Source of the DNA: DAOSVX01 sp964440405
Lineage (GTDB): Bacteria > Bacillota_I > Bacilli_A > RF39 > UBA660
Length of the DNA: 19,094 nucleotides
Assembly: GCA_964440405.1 (NCBI GenBank)
Contig: CAYTSB010000014.1
Span: 1 to 19,094 of the forward strand
Reading direction: 5' to 3'
Part shown: piece by piece, positions 1 to 7,995 of the stretch
Layout: each line of letters opens with the position of its first letter
Numbering within the stretch: the stretch's first letter is position 1
Notes under the pieces: generated by a model
What the model was told of the DNA's origin: nothing
Databases searched by the model: none
Seen by the model: the letters and a program-made list of their open reading frames with translations, nothing else
Program-made: the position numbers and the translations under genes

Positions 1-5
1 TAAAT

Positions 6-22
6 AAAAAAGCCTTATAGGC
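6..22 (-). terminator. Possible weak intrinsic terminator at the end of the 165-aa membrane protein gene
   Basis: On the minus strand a GCCT-ATA-AGGC hairpin (4 bp, 3-nt loop) is followed by six T residues. The stem overlaps the TAA stop codon of the gene ending at 15. A longer, bulged pairing that also uses the AAAACC just upstream is possible. The stem is short, so termination here is plausible but not certain. Confidence 0.35.
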
Positions 23-512
23 CTGATAGGTTTTGTTGGAGTTTTTTTAGAGCTTGAAGCAAAGCTTCTTCCTTTTCATAACTCATTGTAATTGGTTTAA
101 CATACGGCTCTTTTTCATTTTCAATAGGAGCAGTTTCTAAATCTATTTTTTTAATACTGATATCACCATCAAATGCTTCTTCACTATAACTAATCTTTTT
201 ATTCTGATAATTTTTAATTAGTTCTTCATAACTTATTATTGATGCTTCTTCTTCTTTTATTTCATAAACATTAAGATCAATATTTAACTGTTCATTACAT
301 TTTTCTAAAGCATCGGCGATTTTTGATAACTCGCTACTTTCATCATCCAGGGTTTTATCATCGGCCCAAGATAATGTATCTTCACCATTACGATAAATAA
401 ATAAAATAATTGATAAAATAATTATTAAGAAAACTATTGCTCCTAAAAATATAAAATCAGTTAAAGTTAATACACTAAATATCTCTTCTAAATTATCAAT
501 AACTCTTGTCAT
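15..512 (-). CDS. Hypothetical single-pass membrane protein, 165 aa
   Basis: I do not recognise this family. About 18 N-terminal residues precede one strongly hydrophobic segment (about residues 19-41). The rest is a highly charged, Glu/Lys-rich, probably cytoplasmic region with likely coiled-coil or disordered character (the SSELSKIADALEKCNEQL stretch near residues 59-76). The C-terminus is again helical, with paired Leu/Gln residues. The ATG start has an AAGGAAG ribosome binding site 7 nt upstream and an extended -10-like element (TGTTAAAAT) at 535-543. A hairpin terminator of the preceding gene lies between, so this gene is probably its own transcription unit. Architecture (short N-terminus, one helix, acidic soluble tail) would suit a scaffold or cell-envelope accessory protein, but no function can be assigned. 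Confidence 0.75.
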   Translation of the reverse strand: MTRVIDNLEEIFSVLTLTDFIFLGAIVFLIIILSIILFIYRNGEDTLSWADDKTLDDESSELSKIADALEKCNEQLNIDLNVYEIKEEEASIISYEELIKNYQNKKISYSEEAFDGDISIKKIDLETAPIENEKEPYVKPITMSYEKEEALLQALKKLQQNLSGL

Positions 513-534
513 AATAAAACTTCCTTACAAATTT

Positions 535-543
535 ATTTTAACA
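535..543 (-). promoter_or_regulatory. Candidate extended -10 promoter element
   Basis: The minus strand reads TGTTAAAAT, matching the extended -10 pattern TGnTAtAAT with one change. It lies 23 nt upstream of the ATG at 512. No good -35 is seen 17 nt further upstream (TTTCTT). Its position just downstream of a terminator hairpin supports a separate promoter here, but the local AT content makes chance matches easy. Confidence 0.3.
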
Positions 544-570
544 AATAAATAATAAAAAAGAAATAGTCAT

Positions 571-606
571 TAAAAAACTTTACATATTTTTTGTCATGTA
601 AAGTTT
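571..606 (-). terminator. Intrinsic terminator after the phosphodiester glycosidase-family gene
   Basis: A perfect 11-bp inverted repeat (AAACTTTACAT at 575-585, ATGTAAAGTTT at 596-606) encloses a 10-nt loop. On the minus strand it is followed directly by a run of T (complement of 572-577). It lies 5 bases past the stop of the gene at 611-1621, the expected place for a terminator of the 2914-611 transcription unit. Confidence 0.75.
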
Positions 607-610
607 ACTA

Positions 611-1621
611 TTACTTTAAAATCCAAGCATTACACAAGTATCTTTCACCATCTTGATTCCAGCCGGTCGGATCATTAATAAGTTCATTGTTAACAACTAA
701 AGCACTTGAACCGCCACCATCTAAATTGGCAGCATTATATGCTCCATACATATATAACAAATCAGTTAAATCAGTCATCGTTTGGCCAAGGCTGTTTAAG
801 CTTCTGCCATTGAAAACAGCAAATAAAACAATTCCATCTTTTCTCTGGCCAATAGCCGTTCTAGGAGCTCTTCCCCAGCCCCCATCTCCTTTGATAAAAG
901 CTTTTTCGCCATTCATAATTAGAAATGGTCCCCAGGTTAAAGCATCTTTCATACCATTGGCAATTGCTGTCTCAGGATCTTCATAAGTCAAAACCAAAAC
1001 ATTATCATAATTAAAACCAATTAATCCCCGACCATAAGTTGAGCCGCCACTTTTAGAGATGATTTTACCATCCTGAATAGTAGTTCCCACCGGTGTAATG
1101 GCATAAGTACTCTTATTACGACTGAATCCACTCGCATTTACTGCAGCAATGGCTCCATAACTTTCAGCTATTTTAGTTAGAAATTGACCGCCAAAAGCAT
1201 TCTTTTTTGAATTTTCCAAAGATAATCGTGATGAGTCATAAACAACTAGAAGATAGCCACTATTTTTATTATAATCAATTTTTATTACCTTGTACAAATC
1301 ATTACCAGGATCTTTTTTTAATACTTGTTCCTCATAAGCATTAGCATAATTAGTAATATTATCAGTATTAGTAAATTTTATTGCATTAGCATTTGTTTTA
1401 TCTTTAAAAGAAACAACTACATTACTCCCCATTGTTTTTTCAATTACTTCATCATTATAGAATATATATGCTAAATACTGATGAGTTGCTGTTTTCATTG
1501 ATGAAGTTATCCAAAGATTTCTAAAATAATTAATTGGACCATATGTTAAAAAAAACGCTATTACAACTAGAATATCAAGTGCAATTAAAGTTATAAACAA
1601 TTTATCTTTTTTCTTTTTCAT
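611..1621 (-). CDS. Membrane-anchored phosphodiester glycosidase family (NAGPA-like) protein
   Basis: Belongs to the phosphodiester glycosidase / NAGPA-type family (the one containing the enzyme that uncovers mannose-6-phosphate; bacterial members are often annotated as exopolysaccharide biosynthesis proteins). Visible marks are AAVNASGF (residues 159-166), the GRAPRTAIG block (250-258) and the glycine-rich NLDGGGSSALVV block (299-310) near the C-terminus. Residues 8-26 form a hydrophobic signal anchor after a KKKKDK start, so the enzyme domain is probably outside the cell. The ATG follows the stop of the upstream gene directly (TAAATG), with GGAGG at ideal spacing, so the two are translationally coupled. 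The substrate is unknown; a sugar-phosphodiester in wall polymer or capsule is the family-based guess. Length (336 aa) is normal. Confidence 0.85.
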   Translation of the reverse strand: MKKKKDKLFITLIALDILVVIAFFLTYGPINYFRNLWITSSMKTATHQYLAYIFYNDEVIEKTMGSNVVVSFKDKTNANAIKFTNTDNITNYANAYEEQVLKKDPGNDLYKVIKIDYNKNSGYLLVVYDSSRLSLENSKKNAFGGQFLTKIAESYGAIAAVNASGFSRNKSTYAITPVGTTIQDGKIISKSGGSTYGRGLIGFNYDNVLVLTYEDPETAIANGMKDALTWGPFLIMNGEKAFIKGDGGWGRAPRTAIGQRKDGIVLFAVFNGRSLNSLGQTMTDLTDLLYMYGAYNAANLDGGGSSALVVNNELINDPTGWNQDGERYLCNAWILK

Positions 1622-2914
1622 TTAATCCTCCAATATATAAGGATCATCTAATAATCCGCTACCACTTTTTATTTCCATATTTGAATCTAAATAAATAACT
1701 GGCCTTATATATCTTTCTCGATATATATCATCAGAATACACTAACCCATCTTCTGTAATTGTATAAACTGCTCTACTTGTTTCACTTAAAGGAGTTAAAG
1801 TATAAATACTATGATACTCGGAAACAAAGAAATCATTAATGTTTAATAACCCAACATATGCATCTACTTTTTTTTCATAAATAGATTTATAATCATAATT
1901 ATTTAAAGCATTATAATATCCAGTATACCAACTACCTTTAATTAATTTTTCTTTATTAGAAATTGAATTAAAAAAATCTTCATTTAAATATTTATAAATG
2001 GCTGACTCTTCATAATTTATTATTTTTTTGTCATAAATCATCTTTGTCTCTAAAGCATCATTTAAAACTATTTTTGTACCAGTAGCTGCCTGTTCAATTA
2101 TTTTCCAAGTTTTATCGGCAAAATAAACATAACTATTAATAAATTTTTGATTTAGAATATTAATACGACCTTCACTTAAAACATAAGGATCACTGATAGT
2201 ACCTTCGCCACCAGTATAAAGAATCTTGCTATTTAAAGTTACAACTGGTCTTATCCCATAGATGTGACTGATTTTAGTCATTTCTATTTCATTATCTTTA
2301 CTAACATAATAGTAACTGTCATCATTATAATTACTTAACCAAAAATTAGTATTATTATTTAAAAATCCATTAATTCCACCAGTTAAAGCATAATCATTTA
2401 GTGATGCTATTCCTATTTTATACTTGCCCTTTTGGTTACAAGTTAATTCTTCCATATCAGTGATATTATCCAAACAAACAGTTGTATCAACTAAATAAGC
2501 ATCGGGACTTTCTAGTTCTTTATATAAATAATTGTTTTCATTATTTAAATATTCCTTAATATAGGAATTATCAAAAGTCTCATTATTAGCCATTACTTTA
2601 AGATTGTCTTTTAAAATCATTTTAATTTCTCTATTTTCATTAATAGAAATAATTTGCCAAAGCATTCCTGAATATTTAAGATAATTGTTAGTTGCTGTTC
2701 CATCATAAATATATTCTTTTCCATTTTGAATTAAACTCCCATCAGTATAAGAGTTATTAATAATTTTCTTATGCAGATAGACTTTTTCTAATTTGTTGTT
2801 AGTAATCGTTTTAGGATTATAAATTTTATAATAATGAATCAAACGATAACCATAAAAAGCCACCAATGCTAATATAATTACCATACTTGTTATTTTGAAT
2901 ATTTTCTTAATCAT
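1622..2914 (-). CDS. Membrane-anchored surface protein with two tandem copies of one domain, 430 aa
   Basis: I do not know a named function. From the chosen ATG, residues about 9-28 form one membrane segment; the remainder is predicted to be outside. The soluble part is an internal duplication. Each half contains a W-x-I-I or W-K-I-I beta segment (SGMLWQIISI and ADKTWKIIEQ), then a helical section, and ends with the same signature: YGIRPVVTLNSKIL-x-GGEGTISDPYVL in the first half and YIRPVIYLDSNMEI-x-GSGLLDDPYIL in the second. The frame stays open upstream to a GTG at 2980, but the ATG at 2914 has AGGTG 8 nt upstream and a sigma-A-like promoter (2937-2965) whose transcript would begin after the GTG. 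It is coupled to the downstream glycosidase-family gene. The same signature is found in a broken fragment at 3016-3150, so this is a local gene family. Confidence 0.75.
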   Translation of the reverse strand: MIKKIFKITSMVIILALVAFYGYRLIHYYKIYNPKTITNNKLEKVYLHKKIINNSYTDGSLIQNGKEYIYDGTATNNYLKYSGMLWQIISINENREIKMILKDNLKVMANNETFDNSYIKEYLNNENNYLYKELESPDAYLVDTTVCLDNITDMEELTCNQKGKYKIGIASLNDYALTGGINGFLNNNTNFWLSNYNDDSYYYVSKDNEIEMTKISHIYGIRPVVTLNSKILYTGGEGTISDPYVLSEGRINILNQKFINSYVYFADKTWKIIEQAATGTKIVLNDALETKMIYDKKIINYEESAIYKYLNEDFFNSISNKEKLIKGSWYTGYYNALNNYDYKSIYEKKVDAYVGLLNINDFFVSEYHSIYTLTPLSETSRAVYTITEDGLVYSDDIYRERYIRPVIYLDSNMEIKSGSGLLDDPYILED

Positions 2915-2936
2915 TGCTTCAACACCTATCATAAAG

Positions 2937-2965
2937 ATGATACTATAAATGCACAAATTAAACAA
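2937..2965 (-). promoter_or_regulatory. Candidate sigma-A promoter for the two-domain surface protein and glycosidase genes
   Basis: On the minus strand TTGTTT (2965-2960) and TATCAT (2942-2937) are separated by 17 nt. The predicted start of transcription near 2930 is just upstream of the AGGTG ribosome binding site of the ATG at 2914. Each hexamer differs from consensus, so this is moderate evidence in AT-rich DNA. Confidence 0.4.
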
Positions 2966-3015
2966 GTGGAATTTAACCACAATTATAATTAATTATCAAA
3001 AAATTTCTATTTATA

Positions 3016-3150
3016 TTACGATACTATTATCCAGGGATCAGTTAAAGTCCCTGTTCCACTTGATACTGTCACATTAGCTTTGAGAGCGCCTGCCACACGC
3101 ACTCCGTAGCCAAGCGGAACAAAGGTATCACCCAAATTATTATTGGCATA
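3016..3150 (-). pseudogene. Relic: 3' end of a surface-protein gene of the same domain family
   Basis: Reading the minus strand from 3150 gives 44 codons and a TAA, beginning YANNNLGDTFVPLGYG and continuing VRVAGALKANVTV, SSGTGTLTDPWIIVS. The end matches the domain-end signature of the neighbouring intact protein (GIRPVVTLNS...GGEGTISDPYVL), so this is coding sequence and not random DNA. There is an in-frame TAG directly upstream, no start codon with a ribosome binding site, and the equivalent of the conserved R-P-V is changed to R-V-A. The piece is clearly richer in G and C than its surroundings. A second scrap upstream (about 3180-3215, reading NSTATINQGYNN then stop) may come from the same lost gene. 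The rest of the 2915-3223 gene-free stretch shows nothing else I can name. Confidence 0.7.
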
Positions 3151-3223
3151 CTAAAAAAATGTTATTGATATCTTTTCATTTAATTGTTATATCCCTGATT
3201 GATTGTAGCGGTACTATTTATAA

Positions 3224-4357
3224 TTATAAATAATTATTAAATTTCTTAAATTCACTACTATTATCTAAAGCAGTATTATCTAGTTCTTTAAATAGCTTTT
3301 TTTGACTAAATGATAATTTGGTTGGAATAATTATTTTGCAAACCACATATAAGTCTCCTTTAAACATCTTATCACTAACTTTAATCCCTTTGCCTTTTAA
3401 TTTATAATGGTCATCATTTTGGGTACCTTCTTTAATTGTTAAAATAATATTATCAGTTAAAGTAGGAATTTCTTTTTTACATCCTAAAACAGCTTCAGTA
3501 ATAGTAAGAGGTAGTTCTAAATAAATATCAGTATTATCTCTTTTAAAAATTGGATGATCTTTTACAATAAATTCAATATATAAATCTCCATTTTCACCGC
3601 CATTATAACCTGCTTCACCTTTACCTGACAATCTAATTTTATCATGATTATCAATGCCTTCAGGAATTGTTACGGTAATTTCCTTACGATTATTAATTCG
3701 ACCTTTACTATGACAAGTAGAACATTCTTTTTTAAATGTTTTACCAGTTCCATTACATGAAGAACAAGCTTTTTCAGTTTGAAAAACTCCTAAAATAGTT
3801 CTTTCAGTACTGATAACTCGACCTTTACCATTACAGTTAGAGCAAGTTTCAGGATTGTGACCACCTAAACCATCACAATCGGGACAAGTTTCATCTAAAT
3901 TTAAATGAATTGTTTTTTTTGTTCCAAAAACCGCTTCCATAAAATCTATTTCCATTTGAATTAAAGAATCGCTGCCTTTAACTGGACGATTTTTGCCTCT
4001 CCTATTATTGCTAAATCCGAAACCAGATCCACCGCCAAAGAAGTCGCTGAAAATACTGCCTAAATCAATGTCATCAAATGAGAAGTTACCAAAATCTTGG
4101 AATCCACCAAATCCGCCACCACTAGCAGCATTGTTAAATGCTTCATGACCTAACTGATCATATTGTCTTCTTTTTTGTTCATCACTTAAAACACTATAAG
4201 CTTCACCCAATTCTTTAAACTTGGCTTCGGCATCAGGTGATTTGTTAACATCAGGATGATAGGCTTTAGCATTTTTTCTAAAAGCACTTTTTATTTCATC
4301 TTGACTGGCATTTTTATTTATACCTAATATTTCATAATAATCTTTTTTAGTTGCCAT
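3224..4357 (-). CDS. dnaJ: Chaperone protein DnaJ (Hsp40)
   Basis: Co-chaperone that delivers unfolded substrates to DnaK and stimulates its ATPase. All parts of a class I DnaJ are present: the J domain (1-70) with HPD at 34-36, a Gly/Phe-rich linker (about 79-117), four CxxCxGxG-type zinc repeats (Cys pairs 158/161, 172/175, 198/201, 212/215), and the C-terminal substrate-binding domains. The second-to-last repeats are slightly degenerate (CSTCHSKG). Its 377 aa length is standard. The ATG lies 11 bp inside the end of pepF, with AAGGAAG as ribosome binding site, so translation is probably coupled to pepF. It is the last gene of the CIRCE-controlled operon; no convincing hairpin terminator follows it. 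Confidence 0.97.
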   Translation of the reverse strand: MATKKDYYEILGINKNASQDEIKSAFRKNAKAYHPDVNKSPDAEAKFKELGEAYSVLSDEQKRRQYDQLGHEAFNNAASGGGFGGFQDFGNFSFDDIDLGSIFSDFFGGGSGFGFSNNRRGKNRPVKGSDSLIQMEIDFMEAVFGTKKTIHLNLDETCPDCDGLGGHNPETCSNCNGKGRVISTERTILGVFQTEKACSSCNGTGKTFKKECSTCHSKGRINNRKEITVTIPEGIDNHDKIRLSGKGEAGYNGGENGDLYIEFIVKDHPIFKRDNTDIYLELPLTITEAVLGCKKEIPTLTDNIILTIKEGTQNDDHYKLKGKGIKVSDKMFKGDLYVVCKIIIPTKLSFSQKKLFKELDNTALDNSSEFKKFNNYL

Positions 4358-6110
4358 TTTTATCTTCCTTTACTAAATTTTCATACTCATCTAAATATTT
4401 ACTGAATAATTTAAATGATTCATTAATGACTTTTGAACTCATTACAATGCCACTTTCTTTTAAAATATTAAGAGGATAATCTTTACCTCCTGAACTTAAA
4501 AATTTCAAATAATTTTCTATCGCATCAGGTTCATTATTTAAAATTCTTCCTGCAAAAATATAAGCAATAGCGAGTCCAGTAGCATATTTATAAACATAAA
4601 ATCTACTATAAAAGTGTGGTATTCTTAAACATTCATATTTTATTAATTCATCACTAACAACATTTTTACCATAATAATATTTATTCAAATTATAATAAAT
4701 ATCTAATAACTCATTAGTGCTAATGGCTTCTCCGGCTTTAATTTTATCATGAATTAACAATTCAAATTCTGCAAAATGAGTTTGACGATAAATACTTCCT
4801 TTAAATGATTCTAAAATCATCTCTAAAATATATTTTTTCTCTTCGTTGTCTTTAGAATTACTTAAAATATAATTAAATAATAATAATTCATTAACATTAC
4901 TGGCAATTTCTGCCAAGAATATTGGATATCCGTTATTAGGATAAATATTATTCTTTCTAGCATAATAACTATGCATTGAGTGACCCATTTCATGGGCTAA
5001 AGTTTCAACACTTCTAAAGTTATCTTCATAATTTAAAAGAATATAAGGATAACTATTATAGCTTCCTGATGAATAAGCACCACTATATTTACCTTTACGA
5101 TAGTAAATATCAATCCAGCGATTAGCAAATGCTTCTTTGTAATAATTTTGATATTCATTACCTAAAACTGCTACTGAAGCAATTACTAGTTCTTGCGCTT
5201 TCTCAAACGGTATTTTTTTATCATAAGAACTGCTGGTTAAATAAATATCATACATGTGCTGTTTATCTAAATGGTTAGCTTCCTTTTTTAATTTCAGATA
5301 ACGATGAAGTAAATCAATATTATTGTGAACTGAATCAATTAAATTTAAATAAATACTTTTATCAATTTTATCTTCATTTAATTCCATCTCTAAAGCACTA
5401 TTATATTTTCTTACTTTGGCTATAAATTCATCATTATTAATGCTATTAATCAGACAAGCACTAATTGTATTAGCATGTTCTTTAAAATATAAATGATAAT
5501 TAGTAAATGCTTGTTCTCTAATTTTAGGGTTCTTATTTCTTAAATAAGCTGCATAGTTAGAATGATTTAATTCTTTTTTTAAAACATCTTTAAATTTAAC
5601 ATCAACTGCATCCAGTTTAGAAAATATATTTTCCGAAACGTTTCTAATTGGTGAAGATAAAGCTAAAATCTTTTCTTCTTTTAAAGATAAAAGATGCTTT
5701 TTATTGCGAATTATATTAGAAAGTAAATGTTTATAATCTTTTAATCTTGGCTCTTCTGCAAGATATTTATTTAAAACCATTTTATTTAATTTTTTTAATT
5801 CGTTATTAATATAACTGGTCTTTTCACTAAAATCTTTATAAAAATTCTGAGCCAACATAAACATTTTAGAAGCATTTTCATCTAAACCGTTAGCATCGAT
5901 TGTCATCTTAGCATAAACATAAATATCTTCCAATCTTATTTCTAAATCAAATAACTCTTTTAAACTATGATATAAAATTTTAGCATCTTTTAAAATATAA
6001 CGATGTTTTTTAAGATATTCGTTTAAATCATTTTTTAAATTATCTAGTTCTTGGCTCCATACTTCATTGTTTTTAAACATTTTGGACAAATCCCAAGTAG
6101 TATTTTTCAT
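4347..6110 (-). CDS. pepF: Oligoendopeptidase F (M3 family zinc metallopeptidase)
   Basis: Cytoplasmic zinc peptidase that cuts oligopeptides. The M3 zinc site is clear: HEMGH (His373, Glu374, His377) with the third ligand Glu401 in FLAEIASN. The long alpha-helical N-terminal half and the GxYSSGSYNSYPYILLN block just before the active site (about residues 343-359) are typical of PepF rather than of thimet oligopeptidase. At 587 aa it has the usual length, and there is no signal peptide. It sits between dnaK and dnaJ and overlaps dnaJ by 11 bp, so it is probably part of the heat-shock operon; in B. subtilis dnaK and dnaJ are adjacent. A reasonable inference is disposal of peptides from stress proteolysis. 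The ATG has AGGATG upstream. Sure of the family, less sure of the subfamily. Confidence 0.93.
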   Translation of the reverse strand: MKNTTWDLSKMFKNNEVWSQELDNLKNDLNEYLKKHRYILKDAKILYHSLKELFDLEIRLEDIYVYAKMTIDANGLDENASKMFMLAQNFYKDFSEKTSYINNELKKLNKMVLNKYLAEEPRLKDYKHLLSNIIRNKKHLLSLKEEKILALSSPIRNVSENIFSKLDAVDVKFKDVLKKELNHSNYAAYLRNKNPKIREQAFTNYHLYFKEHANTISACLINSINNDEFIAKVRKYNSALEMELNEDKIDKSIYLNLIDSVHNNIDLLHRYLKLKKEANHLDKQHMYDIYLTSSSYDKKIPFEKAQELVIASVAVLGNEYQNYYKEAFANRWIDIYYRKGKYSGAYSSGSYNSYPYILLNYEDNFRSVETLAHEMGHSMHSYYARKNNIYPNNGYPIFLAEIASNVNELLLFNYILSNSKDNEEKKYILEMILESFKGSIYRQTHFAEFELLIHDKIKAGEAISTNELLDIYYNLNKYYYGKNVVSDELIKYECLRIPHFYSRFYVYKYATGLAIAYIFAGRILNNEPDAIENYLKFLSSGGKDYPLNILKESGIVMSSKVINESFKLFSKYLDEYENLVKEDKNGN

Positions 6111-6130
6111 AAAATCATCCTAACTATGAA

Positions 6131-6153
6131 GAAGCTCTACCCAGTAGAGCTTC
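6131..6153 (-). terminator. Perfect 10-bp hairpin between dnaK and pepF (partial terminator or mRNA-processing stem)
   Basis: GAAGCTCTAC at 6131-6140 and GTAGAGCTTC at 6144-6153 pair perfectly around a 3-nt loop. It lies right after the dnaK stop codon. On the minus strand it is followed only by TTCATAGTT, not a clean T run, so as a terminator it would be leaky. Strong stems at this place commonly lower expression of downstream genes or protect the upstream message. On the plus strand it is followed by ATTATTTTT, but no plus-strand gene ends here. Confidence 0.6.
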
Positions 6154-6156
6154 AAA

Positions 6157-7977
6157 TTATTTTTCTTCGTATTCAGCTTCTTTGACATCCTCATGCTTTT
6201 CTTCTTCTGAATTATCGGTTTTATTTTCTGCTTCTTTTTGTTTTGCCACTTCTTCGTATACTTTAGTTGCCAATTTCATTGCCACTTCATTTAATTCATC
6301 TTTTTTCTTTTTGATATCATCTAGATCATTTTTTTCAATAGCACTTTTTAATTCCTTGATTTTATCTTCGGCATCTTCTATATCTTTCTTATCAGCTTTA
6401 TCACCTAAATCTTTGATTGCTTTTTCAGTAGCGAAGATAATTGAATCAGCTTCATTATGTACATCAGCTTCCTCTTTTCTTTTTAAGTCAGCTTCTTTAT
6501 TAGCTTCAGCTTCTTTCATCATCTTATCAATTTCATCATCAGTTAAGTTGGCTGAAGAAGTAATTGTAATTGATTGTTCTTTATTAGTACCTAAATCTTT
6601 TGCGGTTACACTAACAATACCATTAGCATCAATATCAAATTTAACCTCAATTTGAGGAATTCCTCTTGGTGCTGGTGGAATATTAGTTAACTGAAATCTT
6701 CCTAGAGTCTTGTTGTCAGCTGCCATTGGTCTTTCGCCTTGTAAAACATGAATATCAACAGCTGGTTGATTATCAGCAGCAGTACTAAATACCTGACTTT
6801 TACTGGTTGGAATAGTTGTATTTCTTGGGATTAAAACAGTCATAACATCACCTAGGGTTTCAATGCCTAATGATAATGGTGTAACATCTAATAATACAAG
6901 ATCATCAACTTCGCCAGTTAAAACTCCCCCTTGAATTGCTGCACCCATTGCTACAACTTCATCAGGATTAACTTCTTTACTTGGTTCTTTACCCATTTCT
7001 TTTTTAACTAATTCCTGAATATATGGAATTCTAGTTGATCCACCAACTAAAACAACTTTATCAATATCCTTTGGAGTTAATTTAGCATCTTTTAATGATT
7101 TTTTAACAGCATCCAATGTTGAATCAAATAAATCTCTATTTAAGTCTTCAAATTTTGCTTTAGTTAACTTAGTTTCATAGTGTAATGGTCCATCAGAACT
7201 TTGGGTAATAAATGGCAGACTTATTTCAGCAACTGTTGTACTACTTAAATCTTTTTTAGCTTTTTCAGCTGCATCTTTTAATCTTTGCATTGCCATTTTA
7301 TCTTTAGATAAATCAATTCCCTGTTCTTTTTTAAATTCTTGAACTAGATAATCCATTACTCTGGCATCAAAATCATCACCACCCAAATGGTTATTACCAC
7401 TGGTAGATTTAACTTCAAAAATACCATCACCTAGTTCTAGGATTGAAACGTCAAATGTTCCACCACCTAAATCATAAACTAGAATTGTTTGATTTTTATC
7501 TTGCTTATCAAGCCCATAAGCTAAACTTGCGGCAGTTGGTTCATTGATAATTCTTTCTACTTCCAATCCGGCAATCTTACCAGCATCTTTAGTTGCCTGT
7601 CTTTGAGCATCATTAAAATATGCTGGAACAGTAATAACTGCTTTCGTTACTTTTTCTCCCAAATAAGCTTCTGCATCAGTTTTTAATTTAATTAAAATTT
7701 TTGCCGAAATTTCTTGAGGAGTCCATTTTTTACCATTTGCTTCAATTTTTTTATTAGTTCCCATTTCTCTTTTAATTGAAGAAATTGTATTATCAACATT
7801 AGTTACCGCTTGACGCTTAGCAATATCTCCAACCATTTCTTTATCATCTTTGAAAGCAACTACTGAAGGAGTAGTTCTATTGCCTTCACTATTTGGAACA
7901 ACCACTGGTTTTCCATTTTCTAGGACTGAGACACAGCTATTAGTTGTACCTAAGTCAATTCCTATAATCTTACTCAT
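6157..7977 (-). CDS. dnaK: Molecular chaperone DnaK (Hsp70)
   Basis: ATP-driven chaperone at the centre of the DnaK-DnaJ-GrpE cycle. The nucleotide-binding domain carries GIDLGTTNSCV (6-16), VPAYFNDAQRQATKDA, INEPTAASLAYG, YDLGGGTFDVS and VLVGGSTRIP. The substrate-binding domain follows the linker DDLVLLDVTPLSLG, and the helical lid ends in an acidic Lys/Glu-rich tail (EEKHEDVKEAEYEEK). As in other Gram-positive Hsp70s, the first domain is a little shorter than in E. coli, giving 606 aa overall. The ATG has AGGTGA at good spacing, 18 nt after grpE. A perfect hairpin follows its stop codon and could set its level above that of pepF and dnaJ. Confidence 0.98.
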   Translation of the reverse strand: MSKIIGIDLGTTNSCVSVLENGKPVVVPNSEGNRTTPSVVAFKDDKEMVGDIAKRQAVTNVDNTISSIKREMGTNKKIEANGKKWTPQEISAKILIKLKTDAEAYLGEKVTKAVITVPAYFNDAQRQATKDAGKIAGLEVERIINEPTAASLAYGLDKQDKNQTILVYDLGGGTFDVSILELGDGIFEVKSTSGNNHLGGDDFDARVMDYLVQEFKKEQGIDLSKDKMAMQRLKDAAEKAKKDLSSTTVAEISLPFITQSSDGPLHYETKLTKAKFEDLNRDLFDSTLDAVKKSLKDAKLTPKDIDKVVLVGGSTRIPYIQELVKKEMGKEPSKEVNPDEVVAMGAAIQGGVLTGEVDDLVLLDVTPLSLGIETLGDVMTVLIPRNTTIPTSKSQVFSTAADNQPAVDIHVLQGERPMAADNKTLGRFQLTNIPPAPRGIPQIEVKFDIDANGIVSVTAKDLGTNKEQSITITSSANLTDDEIDKMMKEAEANKEADLKRKEEADVHNEADSIIFATEKAIKDLGDKADKKDIEDAEDKIKELKSAIEKNDLDDIKKKKDELNEVAMKLATKVYEEVAKQKEAENKTDNSEEEKHEDVKEAEYEEK

Positions 7978-7995
7978 ATTTTTTCACCTTTTCCT

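Noticed and set aside
687..986. Plus-strand open frame of 99 codons
   Set aside because: It is antisense to the conserved C-terminal motifs of the glycosidase-family gene and has no independent support.
2915..2980. Longer version of the two-domain surface protein starting with GTG at 2980
   Set aside because: No ribosome binding site precedes it, and the better start at 2914 has AGGTG and a promoter lying inside the extra region.
6182..6655. Plus-strand open frame of 157 codons opposite the dnaK lid
   Set aside because: It is antisense to the conserved dnaK C-terminus; its Ser/Phe-rich product is the usual mirror of a Lys/Glu-rich coding strand, and no ribosome binding site or promoter is seen.
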